Shown: positions 10,365-25,300 of the stretch, in pieces
How positions within the stretch are numbered: position 1 is the first letter of the stretch
Layout of the letters: each line of letters begins with the position of its first letter
Assembly (NCBI RefSeq): GCF_902459465.1
Contig: NC_047062.1
Coordinates: 3,474,501 to 3,538,500, forward strand
Length of the DNA stretch: 64,000 nucleotides
Source of the DNA: Asterias rubens
Lineage: Eukaryota; Echinodermata; Asteroidea; Forcipulatida; Asteriidae
Direction: 5' to 3'
Position numbers and translations under genes: made by a program
Notes under the pieces: generated by a model
Database searches by the model: none
Told to the model about the DNA's origin: nothing
What the model saw: the letters and a program-made list of their open reading frames with translations, nothing else

Positions 10365-13362
10365 TACTCCTCACCAACAAAGCTTACCAATCGTACTTTC
10401 AGATCATTTCTACTTCCAAATGAGCTTTCAAAATCTTCGTTTTTTGATGTGACCTCAATGGTATGCTCAAACCTAGCTTGAATATTTGTGTGTAATCAAT
10501 GTTTATAGAACAGATCTCTGTAGGACGTAAAATATGAATAATACAAAACAAAATGGTCATTTGTGTGTAGTTGAGCACTCCAACAGCTTCAAACAGCTCT
10601 GGTCTGTGCTTAGCAGAAGTAGAGTACTAGTTAATAGCAGACTAGAGTACTGTCTGGTTGAGGTCATTGATCATAGACTTATACTAAAAACAGAATGTGT
10701 CTAATAGTCGAGTGTTATATTGTGTCCAACGACGGAGTTTTTTTTTGGAGTGATTCCATTAAGCACGTTTTTTTAAGTCACGTGTGAACAAGTTTTTATA
10801 ATTCCCCAGTAAAGTGGGTTTTCCAAAATTGGAGGCCAGTGATTGAAGCATAAAACTTCTCCATTCTGTTGATTTATTACAAACTTGTCTGTTTTTCGGC
10901 TGTTGAGAAGTAGCTTTGTGGTCTTGGAATTTGCGACCAAAGCTGAACTGTATGTTGATTTACTTTTTACCTATTTTTTTATCACTTTTTTTTAAAAAGA
11001 TAAGTTTATCAAGAGTTATTGATTTCAGGGTGTTCCGGCGAGTGCTCAGAAAAAAAAAAGCAAACAAAACAGTTCTCTTATGAGATGGAAACATTCCAGG
11101 TGTTGTTCGTTTTAGGAACGAGGCGTGAGAATGCTGGTTCGATGTGGCTGAAAAAAATAATTGATATTTTTAAAACTATTTTAATTTTCTTCTTAAAAAT
11201 GCATAAAGCTCTACTGAGTTTTTTTAAGTTACAAGAATATCCTATGAAAGGATTTTGTGAAAGTACTATTTTAAACTTAATTGTGTTTTTAACGGAAAGC
11301 TTCATAAATTCAAATAGATGCTGTAGAAGTGAAGGTTATTCTAGGTAGGGGAGGGGTACTGGATAACTTAGGGGGGGGGTGGGGCTGGGGTTTTATTGAA
11401 AAAGCTTCCCATGGACTTAGGATCGAGGACCTTTCTGAAATCCACTTCTTGTACTATGTTGGTGGGTTCTTTTTACTAGATTTTTTAAACATTTGATGCA
11501 GCTATCAAGAATGAATCAGTATAGGAGTATAGGGATTTCTGTTAAAGTGGGGCGGGGTGGGGGGGGGGGGAGGCAATCATCCCATTTCCCCCCAACACTT
11601 AAACCACCAAGTTCAAGTTTCTGAGTGTGTAATCACATCCGAAGCAACTATCTCTAGTTAGGTACGTTGTCGAACATAGTTACTAAGTCTAGTTTGCTTT
11701 TAAGAGCATGTAGAAATGTTCCACCGTTATTTCTTTCAATTCATTAGTGTCTTAAAATCAGAAACTATGCAAGTACATGTAAATGACTTTCAAAGCACTG
11801 TATGTAAAATGTGTATTCTATAAGTTGAATTTTTGTATTTTTAGTATTCTATGAATTATTCATCAGGTTTTACGTCTGAATGCAAGTTGCGTTTATTGGG
11901 GAGTTAATGCCACAATGTGCACTGTGAATAGTCAGTTAGAAATGCCACTGTAACCATGGGCTGAGCCATTCTAGCCCGAGTCCAATTTTATAGAGCTACA
12001 ACTAAATTGTGCTTACCAGATTAGGGTTACCAGCCAAAACACCATGTTTCTTGTACCATTTGTGACTGGTATCCTGCTCAATTTTGCTAAGAAGTAAATT
12101 GTTAAGTAATATATCTGCTTAAGCAACTGTATGAAATTGGGTTTTGACCCGCATCAACATTTCTCTCCTTGAGTTTGATGGGTTCAGTACTTCAGAAGTT
12201 GAGCCAACCTTTCTGTGGTCCCGTCAAACCTGAGTTATTGAACACCAGAGTTGTTTCTTTGAGCGTGTCTACCTATCGACACAGAGACTATGGTTGGCAA
12301 AGGACTTTCTCTGTTTGATTTTGATTTGTAAAATCAATGGCGACGTTGCTAAAAAAAAGGGGGCTAAAGAATGGGAGAAGAAAGAGAAGTCCTTGAAGTC
12401 CTTTGTGAAACTAAAGTATAATAGTGAAGTAGGGGGACCAATCCATCCCAGCTGATGATTTGGATAAGAAAACATTGAGATAATAGAATCAACTAGTGCA
12501 AACTGCACAAAGTAGTTCTTGTCCTGATATTTGAAAGTGACTTCGAAAGTAGTCCCGGAGAAAGACTCTGCTAGGGTCGAAACTTTGGCAGAAAGGGCAC
12601 AAATAAAAAAAAATAAAAAAATGACAACCTGTATCAGCCAACACAATAAAAAGTACACAAGTTAAAAGTTGATTTACTTGGTCGACAAACATGGGCAACG
12701 TGTTGAGTACAATCCAGGGCCAAATTTTAGCTGCTTAAGGAGAAAACAGTGCTTTTAAAACAAAGTTTCTGCTAAGCAGGATACCAATGTCAGTTTAAAA
12801 TTGTCATTGTGATCATCGCTTTTATCAAACTGAGTTTGTTTCATTGAGTCAACATGAATGGTTTTAAACTATGGTTACAGTTGTATTGAGATATACATGT
12901 ACTTATAGCTAGTATGTACAGAAATTTACTAATGTCAATATATATATTGGGTTGCTTTAAAGGCAGTTGCATTTAACGATATTGTTACTTAATTAACGCA
13001 GAGGACAGCTTAATGAATGGGAATGGATAGCTAATTGATAAAAAGGTTTGCTTAATGAAGTATATTAAGTGTACTGTACAGAAACCCCCCAAAAAACCTA
13101 AACTGTTGCAAGACAAAGGTATTGGAACCTGTGTTCATTGGTTGCGGTAATGCATCGCCCACCATGACGGCAGAAATTTGATTGATTAAATGATTCTGAA
13201 TCATACAGTCATGAAATCTAATGAGATATAGGAATTAAAGGGGATTTCTTATCACATATTACTATTTAGTTGATCAGATCTGGGTTGCCTAATTTTGTGG
13301 CCCAATCAAAGCAAACCAAAGCTTGCTAATGGCACATGTGCTTATGGTTTTTCACTTCTAAG

Positions 13363-13618
13363 TTAAAGACACTGGACACTATTGGAATTACTCAAAATAA
13401 TTATTATCATAAAACCTTTCTAGATTATGAGTAATGGGGAGAGGTTGATAGTATAAAACATTTGTGAGAAACATTTGTGTGACAAGGGTGTTTTTTTAAA
13501 CTCTGATGACCGATTGAGCTCAAATTTTCACAGGTTTGTTATTTTATGCATATGTTGAGATACACCAACTTTAAAGACTATATCTTTGGCAATTACTAAT
13601 AGTGTCCAGTGTCTTTAA
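13363..13618 (+). mobile_element. Family A element, internally deleted
   Basis: TTAAAGACACTGGACACTAT at the left, AGTGTCCAGTGTCTTTAA at the right; the central hairpin part is missing. Confidence 0.75.
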
Positions 13619-15828
13619 GGTTAGGTGACGTGTCACTAATTTGATGTATTTAGGGAAGCGCTTATAATAATTATGTCTAATCAGGAAAAACTTCACTTTT
13701 TTAGGGTGAAATTGGGATTTTTCTAGTGTGTGGGTACCATAGAGAAGGAATGCCAGAGAATACTAAGATCAAATGTCATATGTGTCTGCTATGCACGCCC
13801 TCTATGTCAGCTCTTGACTTAAAGTGACGATACCATGTGACAAAATGAACCAGCCAATGGCAGCAGCGCGCATAGAATGTACCAGAGAAGTCCGGTAAGC
13901 ATTCAACAAGTTACATTTCTATGATCAAACACTATCCTTCGCACCAATCAAACAGGAGTTTGAAAACAAAATCTCAAAGGTGAATGGTTTTTCACGAGTA
14001 ATTTTTCCCGAGGTCACAGGTCAACATACGCAGTCACAATTGTAATGGCTGGTTATTTGAAATTCAAGTGTGAAGATCATTTCAACGCATTCATGTATAG
14101 ATGCTTGTATACTTGTTCCAGTTTTGCCTTAGGTGAAGAAATCACATAACGTTAGCATTAGTGTAGATAACAAATTTAAAACGTATTTCTTAACAAAAAA
14201 ATAGACTAAATAAAACTATAGCAACTAAAGTAACTTAATATTGTGGTATTTAATAATGCAAAAGAAATATATGCTATTTACTAATGTCTGTTTTTTGTTG
14301 AAGGATAATATTTTGTAATACTTGAACTGGAGTTGTACATTGTCACTTTGTTCATCTAAGTAGCTAAGCACAACCAAATTGTGCTTACCATATAAAAGGT
14401 TACTAGCCAAAACACCATTAGTCTGTGCTTGGTAGCCTGCTTATTTGTTTTCTGAGCAGACCATTTTTGAGCAATGTGTTGCTTACAATGCGGCAATTGC
14501 ATAGAGCTGCTTAAGTAGAAGACATTGCTGAATACATCTTTGCTAAGCAAAAACAAGCCAAATACCAGTCACAGATGGTACATGTGGTGTGGTAACTTTA
14601 TTCTGTTAAGCAAGATTTGTCTGTGCTTAGCCAGTTTTTATGCTTACAGGCTTTATGAAATTGGGACCAGATGCTGTAATGCACCTATGAGCTGGGAATG
14701 AAACCAGTTTGTTTACGCGTTTATATATTTTTGTTGTTTCTGTACTCTTAGCTTATTCCTGAGGTAATACAAATTCCCAGTTGTTCAGAATAGCACTTGT
14801 CACATAAGAAAACTGATTTGGTGTATCCCAAATGCCACTTTCCCACTAGTTCACCAATTCCCAAATCCTTTAGGCTTGTATTGTATAGAAGTCAAAGAAA
14901 GGTTGCTTTATAAATAGTTTACGCAAATTGGAACCAGCAGGGAATCAGTCACAGACATACTGGTAGAATGTGTTGGTTTGGCTGGCAGTCTGTCTTGGTT
15001 AAGCAAGATTTATCCGTGCTTGGTAAACAGGGCCCAATTTCATAGCTCTGCTTACTGTAAGCAAAGAATCAGCGCTTGCGGAAGCAGGGAGTTTTGGCTT
15101 GTGCATGTGCGTACTCCAAGTTACTAGGCATTCTACACTTTACACAGCTAGCGCATAGATTCGGCACTTGCATGAAGTGGGGAATGGTGATCGTAAGCGC
15201 AGAATTCAGCGGTAGGCAGAGCCATGAAATTGGGCCCAGTTGTGCTGAAACTGCTGATGGTTTATGGATTGTAGATCTGGTCAGTAGTTAAAGAATTGAG
15301 CAAGGAAAAGAAAAATGTATCATTGGGTTTGCAAGAAAAATGCTGGGTCATAAGTTACAGTGACAAGTGCTTTTGAAATTGTGTGTGCGCGGCGATTGTT
15401 ACTCTAAAATATACCTGGTACAATACTTATTACACTAGTGCCAAAAAGAACGTAACTGTTACTTATCGTGAACTTTCCACATTGCTTTATATCATCCATT
15501 GTTTGAAGACTTGTTACCATTCATTTATTTTGTACACTTTTGGTCTTTGTAAAATTCAAGTAAAATCATTCCTGGGTTTTTTTGTGACTCAAATTTATTT
15601 TTATGTTAGATATATTTTTGATTTGCTTTCGAGACGTACGTATATGTAAATTTCTGTTATGATCGATTATTTTTAGACAATTATTTGTACATTTCAGCTC
15701 TGAGTTTAAAGTTAGAATTTTAAAGGCAAAAGCACTTTTAAAAGTTGTTTCATGCAAAAATTTAGTTTGATGTATCCTTTACCCATTTGAACCAATCTAT
15801 TTTAAGTTTGTCAATCTACAATCATGAG

Positions 15829-15972
15829 GTGGATTTCACAAAGAGTTAAGACTAGTCTTATCTTGAGTTAGGACAAGTTACTCGTCCTAACTTGGGACTT
15901 GCCTAAAGTTTTTAATATCTCCTAGGACAAGTCCTAAGTTAGGACTAGTCCTTACTCTTTGTGAAATCGACC
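15829..15972. mobile_element. Hairpin element, 'TTAGGACTAGTCCTAA' type
   Basis: GGATTTCACAAAGAGTTAAG pairs with TTACTCTTTGTGAAATC; the interior is repeated TAGGAC/GTCCTA words. Confidence 0.75.
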
Positions 15973-18185
15973 CCAGGCCATACCTGATCAATGTCAGCTC
16001 AAATTGCACGGTCTGTGATCCTAAAAACATTGAGAGGTTATCTTTAGAGTCACAAGGCATGGTTACTTCAGTTTGTTTTATCTCATTTCTAAACTTTGGG
16101 CATCAAATTTCACGTTATTTCCTTAAACTATATTTGAAGCATACTCCAATTTGATTGCATATCAGAGAACAAAAAGTATTACTTAATCAGTGTTTGTATT
16201 TTGTATATATATTTTGAATCGTCAGAAAGGTCAATCTTAAGCGTATTATTTATATTATTTGTTATTTAATGTCGACTAGAAATCAAGTACTGGATAATTT
16301 GCATTGTAGATTTTTATAGCTTTAATCATTGGTAAGGTTTTTTTTTATATTCAGTGATTTAGGAAATGGAATACTGGTTAAATTTTACAGTGATTATAAA
16401 TGTTAAGTACTAACAACCAAACCCTATTTTTTGAAAAACAAAACCCCAAAAACACGCTGTGTTGCATTCCAATGCACCTTCATTCCGTTTTCATTCCGTA
16501 TTCATTCAAAACATTCAGCTCAAATATGAGCCAAACATATGAATAATTGTGAAAAAAAAACAATGTATGTGAGAACTTCTTGATGTAATCAAAACCATTG
16601 TGACGTATTCTAATCGTGGAAATAATTCGTAATAATATAGAAAAACTGTGTGACACAATCATCGAAACATAAGTCATCCCCGATCAGTTGATCTTGAGAA
16701 ATACTCTTTTTACTTTATAACACACAAAAACATTTTTATTTGTGAATTTATTCATCATCATGCCGTAGATTTTGTACTACAGAACTTTAAACAGATCTGA
16801 CAAAAAACACAGAACTGTTTGTATTCAGCACACGATATGCATCACGCACACTGCCCAAAACAAGCTCTGAAACTAGACAGAGACTGGTAGCCATCTGTTT
16901 GCAATCGTTGTCATAGACTTTGTGATTAGTGGTTGGGGAAACCATGCATCGATAGGATCCATCATGACACACTGTAATCAAATGCAAGGTCAGTCTTATC
17001 ATTAACTCTGTCAATTTAATCACGTTATTGTTGGCATCAAGTCGAGCAAAGAGAGCCTTGAACTAGTAATGAAGGGAAGGATGTTTATCACACAATTTCA
17101 TAAATGTCTTTCTGAGCTTATTCCTCATGAGTACGGCAGGTAGGTGATGGGAAATTGTGCCTTTCATGTCATTTGGCACAGTCAGAGTTTGTCATTAAAA
17201 ATATATTTGACGATAGGGCCATCCCAGATATTTCCTTTGAATTGTTTTTATATGGTGTAAACAAATAACAAGCAATGTAAGTCAATTTGAATTTGTTTAA
17301 ACATTATTTTGTTATTCTGCTGATATTTGTTTTTCAAATTCATATCTGCGATGGCCCTATAGCCAAATATCTTTCTCATGACATACTTTGACTGTGTCAA
17401 AGTCCATGCTGGTATCATCATTAGGCACAAGTCCTCAAAATATTTGTGTTATCTTTCCCACTAGATTATTGTAGGCTTAGTGCTATACTAATTTCATATT
17501 CATTCTTGGAATGGCCAAAAGGTCATTAATGAAAAATATGTATAACAACAAATGTGTTTTTTTCTCCCAATTCTATAAAGACCACTCTTTATCAATGAAC
17601 CTCATTTACCAAGAGCTTCAAAACATGCTAACGCATTTTGATGAAATCCATACAAAAATGAGCAGTTATAAATACAAAAGACTATTTTATTTACGTCATC
17701 TTTAATGAAGGTAAACTCCGATCAGCACCCAGCACTGCTATCCATGGAGGCCCACAGTACAAAAACTGTATTTGAAAACATAACACATATTACACCATCA
17801 AAATTGTTAAAATGGAAAGACACCATGGTCTCCTGCCTAAATAGCAGATCTGTACTCACAATTCAATGCACTTAGTGTGGTACTTACATTATAATAAATA
17901 CTCAATATATCTTTGAAGGTATGGTTCATTATTGATTTGTCAACACTACTTGATCATTCCAATGTAACAAATAAGAATTGGTGCATGTAGACAGGATGTA
18001 ACATTTTGAGGAAAATGGTTTGAAGCGGTCGAATGTTTTGAATGTGAAGTGTGTGGCTGAGGTGCAAATAATCCATTATGTCTAACCCATGGATGCAGTC
18101 ATAGGCTGTTTTTGAATCCACAGTTTTAACTCAGGCTTTGGCTTGGTTAGAACATGTGTTCCTATGCCTATATGGCTTCAAACAG

Positions 18186-18428
18186 GTGGCCAAGGAGCCT
18201 AGCCCAAGATAGACTTGACTTAAGTCCCTGTCTCGTGCAAGGTCCTACCTTTCCTCATCGTTTGAAAACTATTGTTTTGTGCTCTGCAACCTGTTCCGCG
18301 TGAAATAGCTACATTGTGTCAGTGAGGGCAGGCGCACCGGTAGTCTGGACTGTGGCTGCATGCTGGCAAGTTACATGCGTGTTAGAGACCTCGCACGAGA
18401 AAGGGACTTGAATTAAGTCTAAGCCCAA
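18186..18428. mobile_element. Foldback element
   Basis: AGACTTGACTTAAGTCCCTG pairs with AGGGACTTGAATTAAGTCT, and CGTGCAAGGTC with GACCTCGCACG. Confidence 0.65.
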
Positions 18429-18925
18429 GACCAAGCTTGAGCCATGGTCTTAGTTCACCAGCACCTTAAAGATAATGTGCCAAGTCAACCCCAACATTAT
18501 CATAGATAGACAGATCAAGTAGGCTTTTAATTATGTGTAAAGTTAAAGTTTTGTAACCAATGCTGCAACATGTCTGTAAACATGTTTGTGCAGTTTTAAC
18601 TTGTTTTTCAAGATGTACTATCGTGTATCAATGCAGTTTTCAAATGGAGTGAGATGCTATCCAATTAATGCATTAACAATGTAATCACAGAAATCATGAC
18701 AATTTTATTTCGTCCTAACAACCGAAGAGTTGTATGTTGAATGTTTCTGTGTGTTTTTTATAACAGGAATTGTACAGAAAAAAAAAGAAAAATGCAAAGC
18801 TTTTAAGAAAACACCCAAGAAAGAATTGTCGTTGTGAAAAATGCACAAGTTGTGAAGTACTAGTTTGTAAACATAGGATCACCATGTATTGTTAAAATTT
18901 TAAAACAAAATATCCATTGTATGTT

Positions 18926-18965
18926 TTTATTGCACATGTAATAAACATTGAGGAATCAGAATAAA
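18926..18965. terminator. Back-to-back poly(A) signals for convergent genes
   Basis: On + there are AATAAA hexamers at 18940-18945 and 18960-18965. On - there is AATAAA at 18931-18926, 422 bases downstream of the WDR25 stop codon. They suit the 3' ends of a long BEGAIN-like transcript and of WDR25, which point at each other. Only the hexamers are seen; use is inferred. Confidence 0.4.
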
Positions 18966-19352
18966 CCAATCTCTTGCTGTATCAAGTAAAAACTTCTCTT
19001 TTTGCTGAATTCTGACTGAGGTTCAGGTTCTCTTCCAACTGTGCTATTTAGCCCCAATGTTGGTGGCCACCCTTTGTTGTTGATAATTTTGTTTGGGGTT
19101 TTCCAGTAAGAAGACATTCAACCTACATGTACCCATGCCAGGGATCACACCCAAGTTTAAGATACAACCTGGGACACCAGGCATTATCCAAATCTTACTC
19201 GCAAACAGCATATTTGGCATAATGTTAGAAATGCATTAACACCTTCTGCATTCATCTTGACATGGGACGCTATAACCTTAATGTGTTCACTCACCATACA
19301 ATCTACTAGAATGTCACTGTGCTCATTAAAATCAAACATTGACCCTTGACCC

Positions 19353-22300
19353 TTAATGCCAAACACAGATTCTCCCATCCCAACCACCTGTTGCCATGAC
19401 ACCAGGCAGTACTGGATGCCATGCAACATCGGTACAAGGTCCTGAATGACATTGCAATGTCTTCAGCTTTCCTGTGCTTTGGAAATCGTAAATATACGCC
19501 ATGCCGTCAGAACTGCCACTCGCGAGAAGAGCGCCATCTGGAGAGAAATCGCAGCCAATGTGGTACCCCTCCAGCTGAAAAATTATGACAAGGAAAAAAA
19601 CAGAACTATTACTCGATTGTAAATAAGGCCTTGAACAGTTTTTGAGAATTGAGTACAACAATAACTATTGATCTTGTGAGACCAAAGAGATGAGTGCGGG
19701 TACATCACAACATTGAATGTGACCTTTGAGCTTACCTTAATGGGAAAAGATTACAGGTAGCAATCAAATAGAAATACCCTATCCTGGAAGTGATGTTGCC
19801 GATAATCAATTCAGAGCCAGCTATATTCTCCAATACAAACACAAAAACTAGAACGATAGATATCTCGGGACGTTCTTTGCCTGCTACCTCCGAGTAAAAA
19901 AAACAAAAAACTTGATCGAAATAACCGCTCGTGCCACATCTTGATATGTCATCACCTTGCATTCAAAGCTACCGGTTCCAAGATAATTAAACCTTCCCTA
20001 GTCATTGTATCCTGTCTATTCCCACTGTACACAACGCGACTCTCTATTAATTAACCGTGTTTGATTACAATGGAGGAAGATATAAGTCAAGAAACCCCCA
20101 AATGACACGTCTCTAAGATTTGATCTGGTGATTCAGGAAGGCCTGTAGACATTGATCAATTGATAGGAAGTAGTATATAGGTTATTTCAACTCCTTCTTA
20201 TATACATTGACTCAGGGAGGAGGAGAAGTCAAATCAGGGATGAGAGAGGGGAGGGGGGTGGATGATGATTACTATGCAATATGGTTGTTTGTCAGGAATT
20301 GATAACAAACTTTCAGAGTTTCTCCCGCCACTGGGAAACAATCTGGGATTGGATTTTATTTATACTTTATTACTTCAAAGAGGTGCTCCAAAGCAAATAT
20401 GAGTTTTGTGATGCACTGATTTTCTAATAGATAGAGTCTTCATTAAAGCCATTATACACTTTCGGTACAGAAAAAAAAAAAAATGGTGAAAGACTTCTCT
20501 TGAAATGCTTTACTTTTTAGAAAACATTAAAACAATATCAATTCTCGATAGCGAGAATTACGGATTTTTTTAAAACACATTTCATGACACGGCGAAACGC
20601 GCGGAAACAAGAGTGGGTTTTCCCGTTATTTTCTCCCGATTGAGCCTAAATTTGACCGATTGAGCCTAAATTTTCACAGGTTTGGTATTTTATATATAAG
20701 TTGTGATACACGAAGTGTGGGACTTGGACAATACTGTTTACCAAAAGTGTACAATGGCTTTAAAGTAGGGAAAAGGTTATATGTCTCTAACCACACAGTA
20801 AAATGGTGTAAAATGTAGTTTGTAATTTTGTTTACACTTTTATAGTGAAATTTGAAACATGACGTCATTGAATATGAAAAACAAATTGGTATGTACATTC
20901 AAAAGAGGTATTTCTGCACCAGTCATCAGTTCAAATGCAATGCTGTCATTCAGGAATCTAAATATAAAGAAACTAAATATTCTTTGTACAAAATGTACAG
21001 ACCATATATATTTGAAATCGATCGTCATAAAATGTTTTTTTATTTTGACAAAAAATGCACTTTAAAGGGTAAGTATAAAAGACGAGAGAGGAAAGGTTAT
21101 GTGGAATTTTACACTGCTTTGTTCTGAAAGATTATCAAATGATATTTTGCAACATTTTAACGTGAGGTTAGGGCTTGTTACTTTCTCCCAACTTTGATTT
21201 TGACCTTGAGGCTGGGTTAAAGCCATTGGACACTTCCGGGAAACAGTATTGTCCAAAGGCCCACACTTCGTGTATCACAACTTATATATTAAATAACAAA
21301 CCTGTGAACATTTAGGCTCAACCGGTCATCGGAGTCGCCGAGAAAATAACGGGAAAACCCACCCTTGTTTCCGCACGTTTCGCCGTGTCATGACATGTGT
21401 TTTAAAAAAATCCGTAATTCTCGCTATCGCGAATGGGAGACTTTCTGGGACGACAGAGGGCAGCAGACTTACCGGGTAAATCCATTGTTCTCAGAATTGT
21501 GCGCATGTTCAGAACTACGTAAACAATGGAAATTTACCCGGTATGTCTGCTGCCGCCTAGCGTTGGAAAGTCTCCTATTGATAATTGTTTTAATGTTTTC
21601 TCAAAAAGTAAAGCATTTCATGGAATAATATTCCAAGAGAAGTCTTTCACCATTACCTTCTGTAAACCCTGTAAGTTATTTGTAAGTCTGTGAACTTTTA
21701 TTTTTTCTTCTGTTCCGAAAGTGTATAATGGCTTTAAAGGAACATCTTCCAAGAATGACTACCTTACCTGATGGCCTTCATATCTGTTATACTTATTGAG
21801 CTTGTAGGGTCTGATAGCTGAGAACAAGGCTACATAGTTAGCATTAGACTGAGCTGCAAACACACTCTTGGTGGGGTGTCGTCGAAGACAGGGACAGGTA
21901 TATTTTTCCTTTAGGATAGAACAAATATTGAATACAAGTTGATTTCCTTATACACATAACTTTAAAGGGTCTATGTACTTTTTCCTAACACAAAACCCAC
22001 AGATTTACATTGAAGGATTCGGGTACTTTTTCAAAATGTCCACAGATTTACATTAAACTTACAGGGTTTGAAGATAATGATAGTGGAAAGCTTCCCTTCA
22101 AATATTGCGAACTGAGGTTCTGTAGTTTTTTAGAAATGAGTAAAACAAGTCACACAATAATTTTCGTCTCAGGAAGACGAAAATTATTTTAGTATGTAAA
22201 ACCTCATTAACCAGTTATGATATTATACCATAACCATAGCATAACTGGTTAATACATTTTTACATGCTAAAACCGAGACGAAAATTATTTGTTTTACTCA

Positions 22301-25300
22301 TTTCTCAAAAACTACAGCACATCAGCAAGTAAAATTTCAAGGGAAGCTTTCTACTATCATAATCTTCAAACTTTGTAAGTTTAATAAAAAATCTGTGGAC
22401 ATCGTGTTTTGTGTTAGGAAAAAGTACATAGACCGTTTAAACCTACACAGTTTGAAGGTAATGATAGTAGAAAGCCTCCCTGGAAATTTTACATTCTGAA
22501 GTGCTGTAATTTTTGAGAAATGACTTCATATACCCCTGCTGGAGTTCCCTATGTTCCCTTGATGGGAAGATCATCTAAACAAACGAGCCATGGTGGGGGA
22601 GCAGGGGGGGGGGGGGGTCCACATAATACCAGCTGAACACACCAAAAACCCTTGCACCCAATGCAATCCATTGATTTTGCACTTCTTTTAAAACTCTTAA
22701 GAAGCTGCAAACAAGAAGTTTCAATGTTGGTGAAAGGGTAAAAACCAAAATTACTACTCTTCGTTGCAAATTTAACATCTATTAAAAAAAAAGAAATTTC
22801 AATATCATCCCTTTATCCTTACATGATAGAGTTGGTTGGATACTACAGCTGTAGATCTAAGGTCCCACACCATGATCGTCTTGTCGGCCGAATCACGACT
22901 CACGACGTCACAAGACGAAGCAAACTCTACACTGCCCGGGAGGAACTCCACATCTAAGATCTGACCCAGCTTTCCTTTGTATTCATGTTCTTGCTGCAGT
23001 AAGGAATGACATGAAATTAAACATTAAATAAGGGAATAAAAGGGTAGCTACAAGTTCTTGAACGGCTCTTTAAAGCCATTGGACACTTTCGGTAAACAGT
23101 ATTGTCCAAAGGCCCACACTTCGTGTATCACAACTTATATAAAATAACAAACCTGTGAAAATATAGGCTCAATTGGTCATCGGAGTCGGGAGAAAATAAC
23201 GGAAAACACCACCTTGCATCCGCATGTTTTGCCGTGTCATGACATGTGTTTAAAATAAATCCGTAATTCTTGATGCGAGAATTGATAATTGTTTTAATGT
23301 TTTCTCAAAAAGTAAAGCATTACAAGAAATAATATTTCAAGAGAAGTCTTTCACCATTACCTTCTGTAAACCCTGTAAGTTATTTGTTAATCTGTGAACT
23401 TTTTTTTTTTTCTGTTCCGAAAGTGTCCAATGGCTTTAAAACCTGGCAGGGTCGTCACCATGTGATCGCATGGCAACGACCCTGCAAGGTTTTAAATGGA
23501 CGTTTAAGAACGATTCACCATTCATAAATGCCCTTTTGTTAAAAAAAACGTTTTAAAAATACAATTATAGACACTTTGACAATTGAAAATTCGAGGTTTG
23601 AAATATTTTGCTCAAAAACTTTGTGAAGAATCTGTTCGTGGGTTGTGTGTACGCGTACGCGCTTAGAAATAGATTCAGCGCGCGCGCTTAGAAATTGATT
23701 ACGCGCTGTTACTAATAGCTATAGGAATTGCGTTCCGCGTGATAATCTTGCGCGCCCGACACGGGGAAGCCAGCCGGTTATAAACAGCTCCAGCTGGTCA
23801 TTATCAACCGTTTAAATACCCCCACGTGACGTGCTCTCCACCAATAGGAGTACAGAAACTGTCTGGGGTATTTATGAATGAACAATCAAAGTGAGGAATT
23901 AGTACATTGCAAAACACAGAAAAGTGGTAAAGTTTCCTCTAAATGAGAAAAGGAGATGACAGAAATAAAAAACAAAAATTCCTATTTATTTAGATGGTGA
24001 ATACATCTGTATTGTTACAGTAATATTAATAATAATAATACTACTGGGTTCTTATAAAGCGCTTTATAACACCACTCGGGGCGTCACAAAGCGCTCAGTA
24101 TTTTTTCCTGCAAGGTATGTGGGGCTATGTTTTGAAGTATGAGACCTATTCCTTTGTAGCACTATGAAATGGTTTTACAAGGTACTGTGGCGCCTCCTCT
24201 TTCCGTTAAGTGCACTGGGTTCTTTTGTGAGCATTAAACAACACATAAGACCTAAGACTGTACATACCATCTAAAGGACGCAGCAATAATGCAAGTGTCT
24301 TGCAGTAATGTAATGAGACTTTTTATAAACAGATGAATTATAATACAATACATATGAAGCATGAAGTCAAGGCTGTACACGCATACACTGATCAGTGCAA
24401 AGAGCAAATAATGCTTAAACAAAACAAAAGGGGACAAATCCATTTACGTTTCCAGTTCTGATGTCCCAACAGTAGATGGATGAGTTAGATGTGCCAGTTA
24501 TGAAGACGTCAGGATCGTCTGGTTTAGTTTTGATGCAAGTGGCGTACGATGAATGATCAAAGACCTGAAGCTCCTTCCCTGAGTGCAAAACAGACAAAAC
24601 AATAATTCAAAGACTTGTAATATTATCCACTAAATTAGCAATCTGAATAACACAAGATTAGTTATGTAGTTCCACAATATCATTCATTGTGTTCATGCAT
24701 GAAGGTAAAGTTTAAAAATCACATTGTAAAACCTTTGTTTTTTTTTCATTGAGGCATCTTTAGCATAGATGATGATCCATTATGTGTTATAACCCATGAA
24801 TGAACAAAATCTGCTCAGAACTTTTAACAAGATATGCACAAAAAACACAGAGAAATCCTTAGTTATACAGGCCTTTTTCTCCGTTGTCATGGGCCATGTG
24901 TTGCGGCATGCAGTGTAAGGAACTAAGAATATGCCGCATGCCAGGTTACTGCTTGTAATGTAAAAAAAAACGCATTTTAAGGGTCTCCTTTTCAGTGCCG
25001 TTACGCGCTTTGTGTTTCTCTGTGTGCTAGCAGGGCTGCTGAATATAACTTGTGGGAAACGCCCATGCGTAGAGAGGTGAACCCACGAACAAAGTCTCAA
25101 AGTTCTATGGTGACTGATGGCTTTGATCTAAACATGGACAAGATTAAAGGGAAGGTACACGTTTGGTAATTACTTAAAACAAATATTAACTTAAAAACTG
25201 ACTTGATAATGAGCATTGGAGAAATGACCCCCTCTCAAGTAATGTAGTTTTTGAGAAAGAGGTCTTTTCTCACTAAAATAATAAAAGACTTCTAGCTAGA

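Larger units (their letters stand above)
10365..18965 (+). other. Long 3' flank of BEGAIN-like gene, possible long 3' UTR
   Basis: No coding sequence recognised in 8.6 kb. It is AT-rich, mostly single-copy sequence with a family A element (13363-13618), several 'aagcac/gtgctta' repeat pieces (about 11960-12120, 12700-12790, 14350-14660, 15000-15235), foldbacks at 15829-15972, about 17210-17360 and 18186-18428. AATAAA at 18940-18945 and again at 18960-18965 could end a very long UTR; earlier candidates (12646, 14207) lie in A-rich sequence. UTR extent is inference. Confidence 0.35.
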
